A DNA stretch of 64,000 nt from Peromyscus leucopus. Its lineage: Eukaryota > Chordata > Mammalia > Rodentia > Cricetidae. Shown here piece after piece: positions 37,901-48,859 of the stretch. The notes under the pieces were generated by a model. The model was not told the origin of the DNA. It saw nothing but the letters and a program-made list of their open reading frames with translations, and did not search any database. The position numbers and the translations under genes are program-made. Location: assembly GCF_004664715.2 (NCBI RefSeq), contig NC_051068.1:51253453-51317452 (forward strand), written 5' to 3'. Position 1 is the stretch's first letter. Every line of letters begins with the position of its first letter.

Positions 37901-39335
37901 CGTGCTTAAGGTAAAGGCTGTGGCCTCCAAATTTGATAACAAAACAGTCAGTCGATTTCTGTAAGAATAAGCAGACTTTGGAAAATATCAAAACAAAGAC
38001 AATGATGAAATGTAAACTAGATTATTACTTGTTACCAAGTAATAAATCAAATCAAAAGTAAATTTATAGAGGAGAATATGTTCATAGACCCTATAAGACC
38101 TTTTTCACTTATCTTTAGTAAAAATGTAATATGAAATAGGTTTCAGATTTCTCCTTAAAATTAAAGATGCAGGATATTATATATCAACGAACAACACAGA
38201 AATTAGAGAATAAATATGTCTTTTAAAATCTCTAAACATTATATTTGGCATCTTAAAGCAATGGTATTTTGCCTAAAAAAAAAACCTCTAGAGTTATTCA
38301 AATCATCAAGATATGTGTTAAAAGCCTGCTAACTTCAAACAATATGATTTTATCAAAATGATTTATAGTCATATTTATCATAAATATTCTATAGTCTATA
38401 TTAAGGAAAAATTGTGCCTGCTAGTTGGAATACATTCTTCAAAAATAGAGTACCTGCCTATGAAAAAAAAATGTATAGCCCGCCCATAGGAATCTGATAA
38501 AATGATTTTGTTTGTACTTCAATTTTCTTTTGGTCTCATAAATTTTATAGTCAATGACTGAACAGAATCTGATGCCATAAAAATAATGACATGTTTCCAA
38601 GAATCTAGGATGAGCCAAAATTCTATTTGTTTAGTATTCCTACAAAAATAAAATAATGGTAGCATAAGATATTTTAGTCCAGATTAAACACTCAAAAGTG
38701 GTCAATAATGGCAGAGGAGTTATTTGTAGATCAAATTAGGAAATAGATTTTATTCGACATAAAAGGAACTTTTGCTTTCCGCTTACCAAATGATGTTGTG
38801 AAAGTTTCAGGGGGAAAACGCTGAGTGATAAAAGTGCCCTGTTAAGTAATAAAAGAAAATTAATCCATGTCATTGCAAAAGAGATGATACTGGGAAAAAG
38901 TCAAGATTGCCCAAACAGTACTTTTGTTGTTAAGAAGTTGATTAACCCTGCACTAAAGGGTAACCATAGCCTAAAATAAGTCTCCTTAGAGAGATAATAA
39001 ATAAACAATAAGAAAGAGACTCCACAGGTACTATGTCTCTTCACTCAAAGTTGAACAAATTCAGCATATCCTCGGCAATGAAAGGAATTGAATTTGTGGT
39101 TCTGGAATAATAGAAAGCTCTGATGCAGTTCCTCCTCGCCTGTCTCCTGGGTCCCACTTGCTAGCCAGGGACTATTCCCAATGGAGCACCACAAGGGCTC
39201 CGCAAACAGTGAAGAAATACCCTTCCTTTCTCCGCCCGATCTTCACGGGAACCTTCTCATTAGGGGTGTAAATTCTGATCAACTCACCCGAATCACTGCA
39301 GAAAAGGATGACGAAGTTTGCAAAGTGGCAGTCAT
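31828..39335 (-). CDS. Upstream ORF 2, spliced across exon 1 (39335-39288) and exon 2 (31938-31828), overlapping the BCHE start
   Basis: The ATG at 39335 has a weak context (T at -3). Its frame is open through the last 48 bases of exon 1 and, after splicing at the inferred junction, through 36 codons of exon 2 to TAG at 31830-31828, about 100 bases past the main ATG. The distance from this ATG to the main ATG is 56 bases (57 in human, where it is in frame), so it is out of frame here. It would compete with the main start. This rests on the exon 1 to exon 2 splice being as inferred. Confidence 0.45.
32230..32395 (-). repeat. B1 SINE in BCHE intron 1
   Basis: Reverse-orientation B1, that is, in the same sense as BCHE. 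Poly(T) at the left, target-site duplication CCCAGGTACAT at 32219-32229 and 32396-32406. Little diverged. Confidence 0.97.
33560..33720 (-). repeat. B3/B2-like SINE, badly degraded
   Basis: TTTACTTTTATTTTTTGTAAATGTG tail-like start and GATCAGAGGATAACTCAGAG segment resemble the reverse complement of B3. Confidence 0.5.
34567..34960 (+). repeat. B4-like composite SINE (tRNA head plus B1-like part)
   Basis: GAGGCTGGGGAGGTGCTTCAG head, an A-rich linker with GAAA repeats at 34645-34677, then a B1-like CAGGCATGGTGGTGCCCC part, then a CA-rich tail. Confidence 0.75.
36160..36760 (+). mobile_element. L1 3' UTR fragment in BCHE intron 1
   Basis: Matches the plan of the rodent L1 3' end also seen at 58122-58723 (GATACAGAGATCCACAGCC, GGGAGGCCTTACC, G-rich tract, then AATAAAAAAAA end). 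It lies antisense to BCHE. Confidence 0.8.
37249..37344 (+). repeat. 48-bp tandem duplication in BCHE intron 1
   Basis: Units 37249-37296 and 37297-37344 start AGTAGACAGAAGATGGCAGA and differ at only a few positions. Confidence 0.9.
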
Positions 39336-39430
39336 ATAATACTTCGGGGAAAGGCGGGATGCGGCAGCCGCCCTGCCTGTGAATTGCCCAGCTCTGACAT
39401 TTCAGTCAACTCTTACTGACAAAGCTCGCG
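39288..39430 (-). other. BCHE: BCHE exon 1 (non-coding 5' UTR exon; 5' end approximate)
   Basis: Read on the minus strand, this stretch contains a block (CCCCGAAGTATTA, about 39336-39348) and a downstream AAACTTCGTCATC-like stretch that match what I remember of the human BCHE 5' UTR. It ends in GATTCGG|GTGAGT, a good splice donor with GT at 39287. Joined to exon 2 it gives a leader in which the main ATG follows 8 bases after the junction, as in human. Known human data place the start of transcription roughly 150 bases upstream of the main ATG in the spliced message, so the 5' end near 39430 is inferred. No TATA box is seen at the expected distance, as described for this gene. Two upstream ATGs lie in the exon (separate entries). 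Confidence 0.82.
39332..39400 (-). CDS. Upstream ORF 1 in BCHE leader (22 codons plus stop)
   Basis: The ATG at 39400 has G at -3 and T at +4, so it is a usable context. It runs 22 codons to a TGA at 39334-39332 that overlaps the next upstream ATG in an ATGA arrangement. In human the equivalent ATG (codon -69) is described as in frame with the main start; here the spacing to the next ATG is 65 bases rather than 66. Translation is not shown; its likely role, if any, is to lower initiation at the main ATG. Confidence 0.5.
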   Translation of the reverse strand: MSELGNSQAGRLPHPAFPRSII

Positions 39431-39720
39431 AGAGCTGGCAGCAGCAACTTGATCTGGCGCTGGCCCGGCTTCCTTGGCTGACATCTGTTCAGAGGCTAAT
39501 GGCATGAATGCAGTGGTGACCACGCCTTCGGAGAGTGCTGGGGGGTCTTCCTCTACCATCACAGAGAGGCTTCCTGCAGAGAAGAAAGGGCAGGGAGGCG
39601 CCTGGGTAATAGAAACTGAGGGAGTTACTTGACACCAGCAGGACTTTAAAGTTTTGTGTTTTGCTTTGTTTTCTTTTGTCCATTTAAGAGTTTTACAGCA
39701 GTAAACATTGGTCACACTAT
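39431..39720 (-). promoter_or_regulatory. Putative BCHE promoter region
   Basis: The sequence just upstream of exon 1 is clearly richer in G+C and CpG than the AT-rich DNA on either side, and no SINE or LTR covers it. No TATA box is seen at a suitable distance. A near-palindrome CTCGCGAG lies at 39425-39432, one base short of the TCTCGCGAGA motif bound by BANP/ZBTB33-type factors, close to the expected start of transcription. Role inferred from position only. Confidence 0.55.
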
Positions 39721-41360
39721 TCTAAAGAAATGTCACTGAAAGCGGGTGTACCTTTCTTCTCTGAAAAATCATGTGGTGATAAAGCCGCATAAAAAAAGAA
39801 AATAGGAAATAAAATAAGCAATCTAGATATAAACTATGAAAATCAAAGGATTGTTTACCCCTGACGATCCCGCCTTGTACCCTGTCCCTCAACATTCGTT
39901 TAAGCCCTACAGAATTCGCAGTTCCTGACAACTTCTCCAAAGTCCCTGCTTGTAATATATGTGAGGGAAAGCCACGGTTTATAATACATTTGAAGAGTCC
40001 AAAGTTCTTCAGCAAACAGTTAAAAGAACATCTCCAGTCAGGCACTGAGAGCGGTTGTGAACATACATTTTTATGTTTCAAGCTTATCGTACTTTACACT
40101 TGTATTTTGCAAAACAATAAGAAAAAAAAAAACTTCAAGGAACACTTTAATGGCTGATTCTCCATACAGTTGCACTTTTAAGTTTTTGTAAATGTCAGTT
40201 TTCAATTTTAAATCTCTCAGCTAAGGGCTCACTACAGATTAAACAGACTAACTGGGTCTGTAGAAAAGCACACTTTTGTCATTAACAGTTGTTAACATTT
40301 CAAACATGTACATACAAGAACTGGTACTTTGATTCTGGACAATGTCCATCTGTGTGACTCAAACTTACATATAATATATTAACCTAACGAGCATGAGTTT
40401 AACGTGATTATTCAAATTTTCAGGCCATGAAATTTGATCTTTAAAATCTCAAAATCTTGCTATGTTGCTAGTTCTAAGAACTTTTGGAGTTAAAATTTCA
40501 AATAAAATATTTTCAATATCATTTCATATCAAATGCTTCCCAAATTACAAACATTTTTATTAGCTGAAATTATCTTTTCTCTGGAAGGTGTCACTTAGGC
40601 AATATTGATTACATGCCAAACATTACAATCACTAGTTCAAAATGTATAATAATAACATATATATATATATATACATACATACACACATATATATACACAT
40701 ACCTATTTCTAAATATGTAAGTACAGTCTGCTTAGTCTGTATAATGTTACTTGTTTGTTTATTTTCAGGATTGACCATTTGATAGTGTTGTATAAACAAC
40801 TGATGTGCTCTTCCTGAGACAGATATTTCTCCCATTCTCAGCAATTCTTAATTCTCCTTGCTTCCTTGTGTAGGGTTGAAGCCTCATGGACTTTCCTTCT
40901 TCCACTTTAGCACATCTATTGCTGTTCTTGTTCAGATCTTATTTAGGCAGTCATGTTGGTGAGCTTTTATGGGAGTAGCTTCTGATATCACTAGGAGATG
41001 CAGTCTCACAGCTAACTCCCTCATCCTCTGACTCTTACAATCTTCCCACTCTTCTGTAACGATCCCTGAGCCTTGGGTTTAGAGTGTTTTGTAGATACAT
41101 CCTTTGGAAATGGGCTCTACAAATCAACCTCTTGATTGGTTTTGGTTATGAATTTGAAAAAGAAAAAGGAGGGGCATATGGGTGGATTAGAGGGATGAAA
41201 GGGAAGGGAGAATGAGGTAATTTTATCTCTAACAATAAGAAAAAAATTTTAAAGTATACGATCAGTTTACGATGTTTTGAAAGTTATGGTAGCTGTATTT
41301 AAAACAGTCCTTTGGTTAGCCCACTGAATAATCCACTAGTTTAGAACACATCATTTCTTA
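39721..41360. other. BCHE upstream DNA, no recognised element
   Basis: AT-rich, with an (AT)/(CA) array at 40657-40701. Small ORFs here have no recognisable product. Confidence 0.5.
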
Positions 41361-41575
41361 AGATTTTATTTATTTTTATTTGATGTATGTGTATGAATGT
41401 TTTGCCTACATAAGTATGCATGTATGTTGTCCTCTCAGGCCAGAAGTTGTTGAATTCCCTCAAACTTTAGTTACAACTTGTTACATGAATCGCAGGGGTA
41501 CTGAGAAACAAGCCTGGGTCCTCTAAAAGAGCCACAAGTGTTACTAACTGCTGAACCATCTTTCTAGCCTCAGAA
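41361..41575 (-). repeat. B2/B3-type SINE upstream of BCHE
   Basis: Ends GCTGAACCATCTTTCTAGCCT, the reverse complement of the SINE head, with a TTTATTTATTTTTATTTG tail; same sense as BCHE, about 2 kb upstream of exon 1. Confidence 0.85.
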
Positions 41576-43389
41576 TGTATGATTTTTTTTTAAAAACCCA
41601 AATGTCAATACTTCTTCCAACACAACTCTACTGCACTGTTTTCTGTAATAGCATAAAGTTAAAATTTGTAAGCTCAAGCCCGATCTTACTGAATGAATTT
41701 ATCTTATAGTTTTTGCATCCTGTCATGTCTACTCCATATTGTATGTTTTATACAATGTAAATACTTTTTATACAATATATATACTCCAGATATATTTTTC
41801 AATACAGTGGTGAAAATAAGAAAATCACTTACTAGAAGAATGTAATGTATGTTTAAACTAGCAAGCTACACTAGGTGATTATGAAACTGCTCTTTTTTCT
41901 TCTGTTAAGCATTTTTCCTTCAGTGAAACACTTGGGCTCCAGAACCACTGATTCATCTGTGTCTTGGTTTCTCAGCTATGCTACTTGGCTGTGCACTACC
42001 TTAGTTCACCCTTAAAGTATTTGTTCTTCCTGTGTTATTGATCTTTGTTTCGTGCCTTGACACACAACAGGTGCTTTGCTGCTGTGCTGTTATCTTTTTT
42101 TTCTCATGCTTCTAGTGAGATGATATCAATCATGTGTCATGGGCTTGTTGAGTCAGTTGGCCAAGTCTCATGCTGTGACCTCATAGCCTTGTGATTTGTC
42201 AGTACGACTGCCAAGTATTTTGTGCTAGTTATAAGTCGTTCTGATGGAGCACCCCCTGGAACTCGTGACTTCTCATTATTAATGCTTAGGTTAGTCCTGT
42301 CAGCTGCCCTCAGTGAACACATTGAGGTAGGCAGTCATAGCACCTTTCAGGTTTCAGGTATTATCATCATTCAGTTACTGCTGGGTTCATTGTTTCCTTA
42401 GCAGTAGCACTGAAAACTTGACAGTGTGTGAATCATTTCGTTGATTGGGCAATGTCATGTAAAATAAGTGTTTTGATCTTTACCTTTTATTGATATATTT
42501 TGTTGTTCTGTATTTTTAATTACATTACAAGGAATTAGGTCTCTCCATAGCATTTTATGAACATTTTTTTGTTTTTTTCTCTCTCTCGCTTTTTTCTTAT
42601 CCTTCCTTTATCCCTTAGCAACAATAGCCTCATTTCTGCCTTCATATTATGTGTGACATTTTACCTTCTCCCCTTCTATTTCTTTTTAACAAGAATAATA
42701 TATTTTATGATCAAATATTCATTACTAAGAAAAACTCAAAGATTTTTGTATTTCATATATGACAATGCAAGAAAATATGACCTTCATACTACATAGTTGC
42801 ATAAGAGTGGTCAAATAGTTTATGGTAAATATTCCCACTTCTTATTCATTTAACAATATTAACTATCTATTCATTTAACAATATTAACTATCTATTGAAA
42901 TATTTCAATGATTAAATGGTACATTATCTCATGGATGTGCTTAATTATTTTTACCTCTATAATGAAGATAGCAATATGAAGGAATAAGTAAGTAGTATTT
43001 CTGGGCCAGGATGGAGCTCAGTAATAGAACCCTCACAGGGCATGAAAAAGGCTTTAGGTTTGAGCTTCAACAATGCAAGTCATAAAGGAAAATAAGTTTT
43101 ATTTTCAAATACTTTTCTACATGCCCTGAATATCCTAATTAATTTAAAACTCATAATAATAAGGAAATAAAGAAAGTAACAATTATCTTTAACTAAGAAC
43201 TGCCATTAATCTTATTCTCTAGTTGAGTTAAGTATGCCACAAAGGGTTTATACGACTTGCCTGAAATCACAAAATATCAATGTTGTTTTCTAATATGCAA
43301 GGTGCCAATAACTACAATAGAAAATTCTGTATATGGATATTTCATTATATTCAGTATATATGTTTGTTTCTTATCTTATTGTTTTTTAT
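41576..43389. other. Mostly unrecognised; 25-bp tandem duplication and an ID-like fragment
   Basis: A perfect 25-bp unit starting ATTCATTTAACAATAT is repeated at 42844-42868 and 42869-42893. A degraded ID-like head (GGATGGAGCTCAGTAATAGA) lies near 43010-43095. Confidence 0.55.
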
Positions 43390-43496
43390 TGGTTAATTTT
43401 GTTATTTGACAATTTATTACATATGTTTATTATGTATTCTGGGTAGTCTCCCTGCCCTGCCCCTTTATAATACCCACACTCCCATACCTGTCAAGT

Positions 43497-43587
<91 letters not shown>

Positions 43588-43870
43588 AGCACTGGATATC
43601 CTTACAAATTCCTTTCCTAGATTCATGACTTTTGGTTTTGCTTGGTGACTTATTTGTTTTTCTGTGCCTGTGTTATCTCACTCAATGTGTTTTTCCAATT
43701 TTATTTTCCAACAAATTTTTCATGACCATTGTATGCATATACCACATTTGCTTTACCACTGATCAGTGGATTGACATCTAAGCTGCCTCCATTTCCTAGC
43801 TATTGTGACTAGGATAGCAACCAACATACACAGTCAATAATAGTAGTAGGCAATACGGCTAGCAAGCAAT
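43390..43870 (-). mobile_element. L1 fragment, reverse orientation, with (CT)n(CA)n
   Basis: Reverse-complement L1 ORF2-type sequence (for example near 43720-43800) and a (CT)n (43499-43557) plus (CA)n (43557-43582) compound array. Confidence 0.6.
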
Positions 43871-43883
43871 AGATTCCTTTAGG

Positions 43884-44229
43884 TGCTGTGGATATCGCTC
43901 TGTATAAATAAAACACTGATGGCCAGTGACCAGACAGGAAGTATAGGTGGGGCAAGGAGAGAGGAGAATTGGGGAAACAGGAAGAAGGAGAGAGAGACAC
44001 TGCAGCCACCGCCAGGACAAGCAGCATGTGAAGATGCCGGTAAGCCACCAGCCACGTGGCAAGGCATAGATTTATAGAAATGGGTTAATTTAAGATATAA
44101 GAACAGTTAGCAAGAAGCCTGCCAGAGCCATACAGTTTATAAGTAATATAAGTGTCTGAGTGATTATTTTATAGTGGATTGTGGGACCTCAGGGCTTGGT
44201 GGAACCTGGAGAGAAGCCCTCCAGCAACA
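43884..44229 (+). mobile_element. Solo LTR (family B)
   Basis: 346 bp, starting TGCTGTGGATATC and ending CCAGCAACA, with a perfect 6-bp target-site duplication TTTAGG (43878-43883, 44230-44235). TATAAATAAAA is near 43902. The sequence matches a repeat I recognise as abundant in cricetid genomes, although I cannot give a database name. Confidence 0.8.
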
Positions 44230-44409
44230 TTTAGGTATTTAGCAGGAATGGTTACAGTTTATCCTTGTTTATTTTCTCAGAATTTAAATTGATGGATGTG
44301 ACCTGTACAAAGTAGATTTTCAGAGTTCTCACATCCTCCACAGACTTTGGAATAGGAATTTTCAAAGTTCTCATAAACCATACAAATGTTTGCAGTCAGA
44401 ATAAGTCTT

Positions 44410-44422
44410 TGTGTGTGTGCGT

Positions 44423-44458
<36 letters not shown>
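44410..44458. repeat. (GT)n microsatellite
   Basis: 49 bp of GT with two interruptions. Confidence 0.95.
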
Positions 44459-44461
<3 letters not shown>

Positions 44462-44469
44462 AGAAAATA

Positions 44470-45490
44470 TTTTCATCCATTTTACAAACCAATCAAAGAT
44501 CTTCCTCCTCCCCTCCAGCCTTCACCTCCCAACCCCCACTCTCCCCCACATAAGAAGGCAAGGCCTCCCATGGGAAGGCACATCCAGTAGAGGCAAGTCC
44601 AAGCCCTTCCCCCTACTTCAAGGCTGCACCTCATGCAGCATAAATCTTAATATGTTTCTGGACCTAATGGAATGGACATTCCTTCTCAGATCTGGCATGT
44701 ATTTGAAAATGGGTTTGTCTTCAGCTATTAAATTGGAATTGCTTTGAGAAAACAGGGGCAGCTATTGTGGAAATATCTATAGGTTGTGCCTTCAGTGAGG
44801 GATAAGACAGACTTTTTGAGGTTAGGGGAAAAGGAACAACAAAGGGGGTTGTGCTGTTTTATGTGTATGAGTAAAGATAGTTTAAAGGAAGTTCTGAAAA
44901 TAGATTTGAAGGTATCAGCAACTGATAAAATCTTAGCATAGTAACAAGATAACCAGTACCCACAGGAAGCCCCTAAGGACAAGCCATGGCAAGTGCTTTC
45001 TACAAATACAAAAACATAGGAATCAAAATCTGACAGTTAACACTGAAATTTGATTGCTTAGGGCCTAAGACAGAAGAGAAAGTATTTTGTTTTGAGTAGA
45101 CAATGAAAAGAAGAAAGACACACACACACACGGTGGGATAATATTGTACTGTTTAATTATAACTTGGTTTTATTGGTTTAAATTTACTGGAACACAACAG
45201 TTTACTTGTCTTAGGATTCCTGTGTCAAAATGTACATTAGTTAGTCATCCATAAAGTCAGAATTCTGCTTTCACTTTAGTAGATCTGTTCAGAGATTCCC
45301 AATTAGTCTCCTGCGGTTGATTGGGAGATTTACAGCCCCCCCCCCCCCCCGCCATGATGTGAAATTTAACCAGGCATATGCCTTATCTGGGATTTACATT
45401 CAGCTAATTTGTAAGGTTGGCAGGTTGATTCTTCTGTGATCTAATGTCACATAAGTCATCTTAAGCTCTTTCAAAACACTATCTGTCTTA
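44470..45490. other. Unclear; possible reverse L1 piece at 44490-44700, C15 tract at 45336-45350
   Basis: The pyrimidine-rich 44500-44640 stretch resembles a reverse L1 3' UTR. The rest is AT-rich with no recognised element. Confidence 0.4.
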
Positions 45491-45828
45491 TTTGGGGTTT
45501 CTATTGCTGCTATGAAACACCATGACCAAAAAACAAGTTGGGAAGAAAGAGTTTATTTGGCTTGCACTTCCACATCACTGTTCATCACTGAAGGAAGTCA
45601 GTGTAGAAATTCAAACAGGGCAGGAACCTAAAGGCAGGAGTTGATGCAGAGGCCACAGATGAGTGCTGCTTACTGGCTTGATCCCCATTGCTTGTAAAGC
45701 CTGCTTTCTTACAGAACATAGGACCATCAAGTCAGGGGTGGCACCACTCACAATGGGTCCTTTCCCATCAATCATTAATAAGAAAATATCCTATAGGATG
45801 ATCTGTGGCCCAATCTTATGAAGGCATT

Positions 45829-47643
45829 TTTTTTGCTTACTCTTTACTCAAACTTAGTTTTTATTATTCTCATATGTTATATTCCAAATGCACTTCTTAT
45901 CCTTCCTCTCCCAACCTCCCCATCTCCCCTCAGAAAAGAGTAGGCCTCCAAGGGACATCAACCAAACATGGCATAACAAGCTACAATAAGATTAGGCACA
46001 CACCCTCATATCAAGGCTGAACAAGGCAACCCAATAGGAGGAAAAGATGGCCCCTGCTCCCACTGTTAGAAATCTCACAAGAACACCAAGCTGCACAGCC
46101 ATAAAATTATATGCACAGTGTAGTAGGACAGGCCCATAGGGTCCAGGAAATTGACTCAAATGAGTTGCCAAGAGAGGCACATAACCATACTTCCTTATGA
46201 GCCAACCTGATGTCTGCCTGAGGGCCTCGCAACAGGTGCTGTCAGAGTTCCTAATCCAGGAAAGTCTTCCTGAGGGCCTAGTAATAGGCACTGTCAGAGT
46301 TCCTGATCATACCAGGCAATGAGGGACAGCCATGCAATGCCACCAGATTGGAACACAGCTTGAGTGCTGAGAGAAAGGTATATAAGTCCTTCCCCTTTAT
46401 TGAATAAAGAATTTGTTATTTGTCTTCAACTGACTCCTGGTGTCTGTGCCCTTGATGCTGTGCCTTCTCACCCTATCCCACAGGGGAGCCATTAGGATCC
46501 AGCAACAGCAGAGGACCTAGGTCAGACTCCTACAAGCTTCCTGATCTCTGCAAACCCCTTTAAGTCCTGGTCAGATGAATCTATGGGCCATGTTCTTCTG
46601 GTGTCCCTGACCCCTCTGGTTCCTCCCACCCCTCCTTTTTCTCCTCTGCAAGACTCCCCAAACTCTGACTAATATTTGGCTATGGGACTCTGTGTCTGGT
46701 CCCATCAGTTGCTAGATGAAGTCTCTCTTGTCTCTCTGATAACTATTCTACTATGCTGTGTTCCCAGAATATTCTGCAGGCAGGACAAACTGTAGGTGGA
46801 AAGTTTGTGTCTGGGTTGGTGTCCCAATCTCTCCATTTGAAGGCTTCCTTGGTTATAGAAGATAGCCAGTTAAGGCTCCATGTCCCCTATTACTAGGAGT
46901 CATTGCTAGGGTTACTCTTATGGATTCCATGGAGTTTCTTTGGACTAGGTTTCTACCTTGCCTCCCAAATACTACTAATTCTGGTCATCTCTCTCAGTAT
47001 TTTCTACCCCCAAATTGATCCCTCATGTTCCTAACCCCACCACCTGCAAAAATCTATTCTGTTTTCGTTCCCAGAGAGAACTCTCCATCCTCCCCTTGAG
47101 CCCTCCTTGCTACTTAACATTTTTGGATCTGTGGATCATAGCATGGTTATCTTTTATTTTAGAGCTAATATTCACTTACAAATGAGTACATAACATGTTT
47201 GTCTTTCTGGATCTGTGTTACCTCACTCATGATAACATTTTCTACTCATATCCATTTGCCTGCAAATTTCATGATGCCATTGTTTTTAACAGCTAATACT
47301 CCATTGTATAAATGTACCATATTTTTTTTATCCATTCTTTGGTTGAGGTACATTTAGGTGGTTTCCAGTTTCTGGCTTTTATGAATAGAGCAGCAATGAA
47401 CATGGTTGAGCAAGTGTCCTTATGACAGGATAGAGCATCCTTTGAGTATATACCCAGGAGATGGTACAGCTGATTCCTGACATATAATGATTCCCAATTT
47501 TCTGAGAAACTGCCTAATGAAAGAGAAAGTGGGGAATAGCCTTGAACTCATTGCCTTTAGCATGTGGAGCAAGACAAACGAACATGTCTCCAATACTGGT
47601 GGAAGTAAAAACGTGTACAGCCACTTTGGAAAACATATTTTTA
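45829..47643 (-). mobile_element. L1 3' end in reverse orientation, inserted in family F repeat
   Basis: Begins with a short T run (the poly(A) end), followed by the reverse of a rodent L1 3' UTR and ORF2 C-terminal region (47100-47480). It is itself interrupted by the solo LTR at 46119-46507. Confidence 0.75.
46119..46507 (+). mobile_element. Solo LTR (family C)
   Basis: 389 bp, starting TGTAGTAGGACAGG and ending CAGCAACA. The target-site duplication is GCACAG (46113-46118) and GCAGAG (46508-46513), 5 of 6 identical. It contains TATATAAG near 46379 and AATAAA near 46403 in the correct order for U3-R-U5. It sits inside the reverse L1. Confidence 0.82.
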
Positions 47644-47715
47644 TTTGAGGTTTCCTCCTAGCAGATGACTTTAGCTTGTATCAAGTTGACAAAAAACTAT
47701 CCAGCACAATTGACC

Positions 47716-48859
47716 CCTTGTCAACAAACACATCACTGTTAAACTACAATACTTCCTTTCCATTCATTGCCAAGATCTAATGTTAAAAAAAAAAAAACAT
47801 AAATAACTTTAAAGGTTCCACAGTCTTTACAAATTCAAACACATTGAAAGTTTAATCCATTAGAAATATCCAGTCTCTTTTGAAACCCTAGAGTCACTTT
47901 TAAAAGTCAAAATCTCTCAATTGTGGGCTCATGTAAAAAATAAAATCAAGTTAAATGCTTTCTAATTTCAAGAGGGAAGAACCAGAGCACAGTCACAATC
48001 TGAACGAAGCATAACCAAACTCCAATAGTATAAATAACAAGCAATTAACTAAGAATCACTCATGATTTTCTGGGCTCCTCCATGTGGCTTGGGTCACTTC
48101 TCCAGTTCTTCTTTCTGCAGCACACACATGTGGTCTTCTAGGCTGTGGCTGGTTCCACTCTACGGCTGCTGCTGCTCTTGGTGGTCATCCAATGGTGCTG
48201 GCATCTCTGAAACTGCAGGAGTCCCTTGCTGTAACTGGACTGCACTTTCACCAATAGCCTCTCATAGGCTCACTCCAGTCCTGCCACACAGTGAAAAGCC
48301 TCAGCTGCTCTCCATTATCCTTTAATGCTTTCAAAACCGGAAACACCTGAGTAGCTCTTATGCTACCAAATTTGGCTGCCAGCACAAGGTACAACTTTGG
48401 CCACTTCTGGAACACACCGTCCGTGTGCTAACCCTGAGGAAACACTTCCCATATGACTTCAACTCGGTAATGCTGCTCTCTTCTTAATCACTGCTAATTT
48501 CTTAGCTCAGGCTAATCAGCATCTATTGTTCCTGTCATGCAAAGGGATCACTTCAGTGGTGCTGGTTAATCCTAGCCGACTCTTCAGCCCCAGCTAGCTA
48601 GAAAAGGAGAATCACAATTCAAATTGGCAAAAGGCCTTGAGAGAGTCTTGAAACTCCCATCTGTAACTTCACAAGCCAGGCCTCCAACTTCTGCAGTGCT
48701 CCCAGAATTCTTACCTTGCAAGCTCCTAAAGAGCTTTCCACTGAGCTGTCAACACTCAATGGCTTTTCTAGCCTGGAGTTCCAAATTCCTTCTCAAAATT
48801 TCATCTCAAAACCATGGTCAGATCTCTTACTGCAATACCTGATTGTGATGGGACTAATT
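47716..48859 (+). repeat. Diverged rodent repeat sequence continuing from family F
   Basis: The stretch 48060-48840 (GGGCTCCTCCATGTGGCTTGG, TTCTTAATCACTGCTAATTTC, CACAAGCCAGGCCTCCAAC) resembles a long abundant rodent repeat. The short ORFs in it are not genes. Confidence 0.5.

Larger units (their letters stand above)
31939..39287 (-). other. BCHE: BCHE intron 1
   Basis: It is bounded by GTGAGT at 39287 and TAG at 31939-31941. At 7.35 kb it is similar to the known human intron 1. It contains a B1 (32230-32395), a degraded B3/B2-like SINE near 33.6 kb, a B4-like composite (34567-34960), an L1 3' end (36160-36760) and a 48-bp tandem repeat (37249-37344). The remaining stretches (32407-33560, 33720-34566, 34961-36160, 37345-39287) are AT-rich and show no ORF or repeat I recognise. 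Confidence 0.8.
45491..47715 (+). repeat. Rodent interspersed repeat (family F), split by an L1
   Basis: The left part (45491-45828) starts GGGGTTTCTATTGCTGC and includes GGCAGGAGTTGATGCAGAGG. It resumes at about 47645-47715 with CAGATGACTTTAGCTTGTATC. The undisrupted second copy at 48860-49200 has the two parts joined, confirming the split. Possibly a URR1-type element; name uncertain. Confidence 0.7.

Noticed and set aside
39722..40081. 119-residue minus-strand ORF upstream of BCHE exon 1
   Set aside because: No recognisable domain or splice-site support, and BCHE exon 1 is non-coding; treated as chance.
46081..46520. Possible provirus with primer-binding site after the family C LTR
   Set aside because: The sequence following the LTR is the interrupted L1, and the duplication closes directly on the LTR, so it is a solo LTR.
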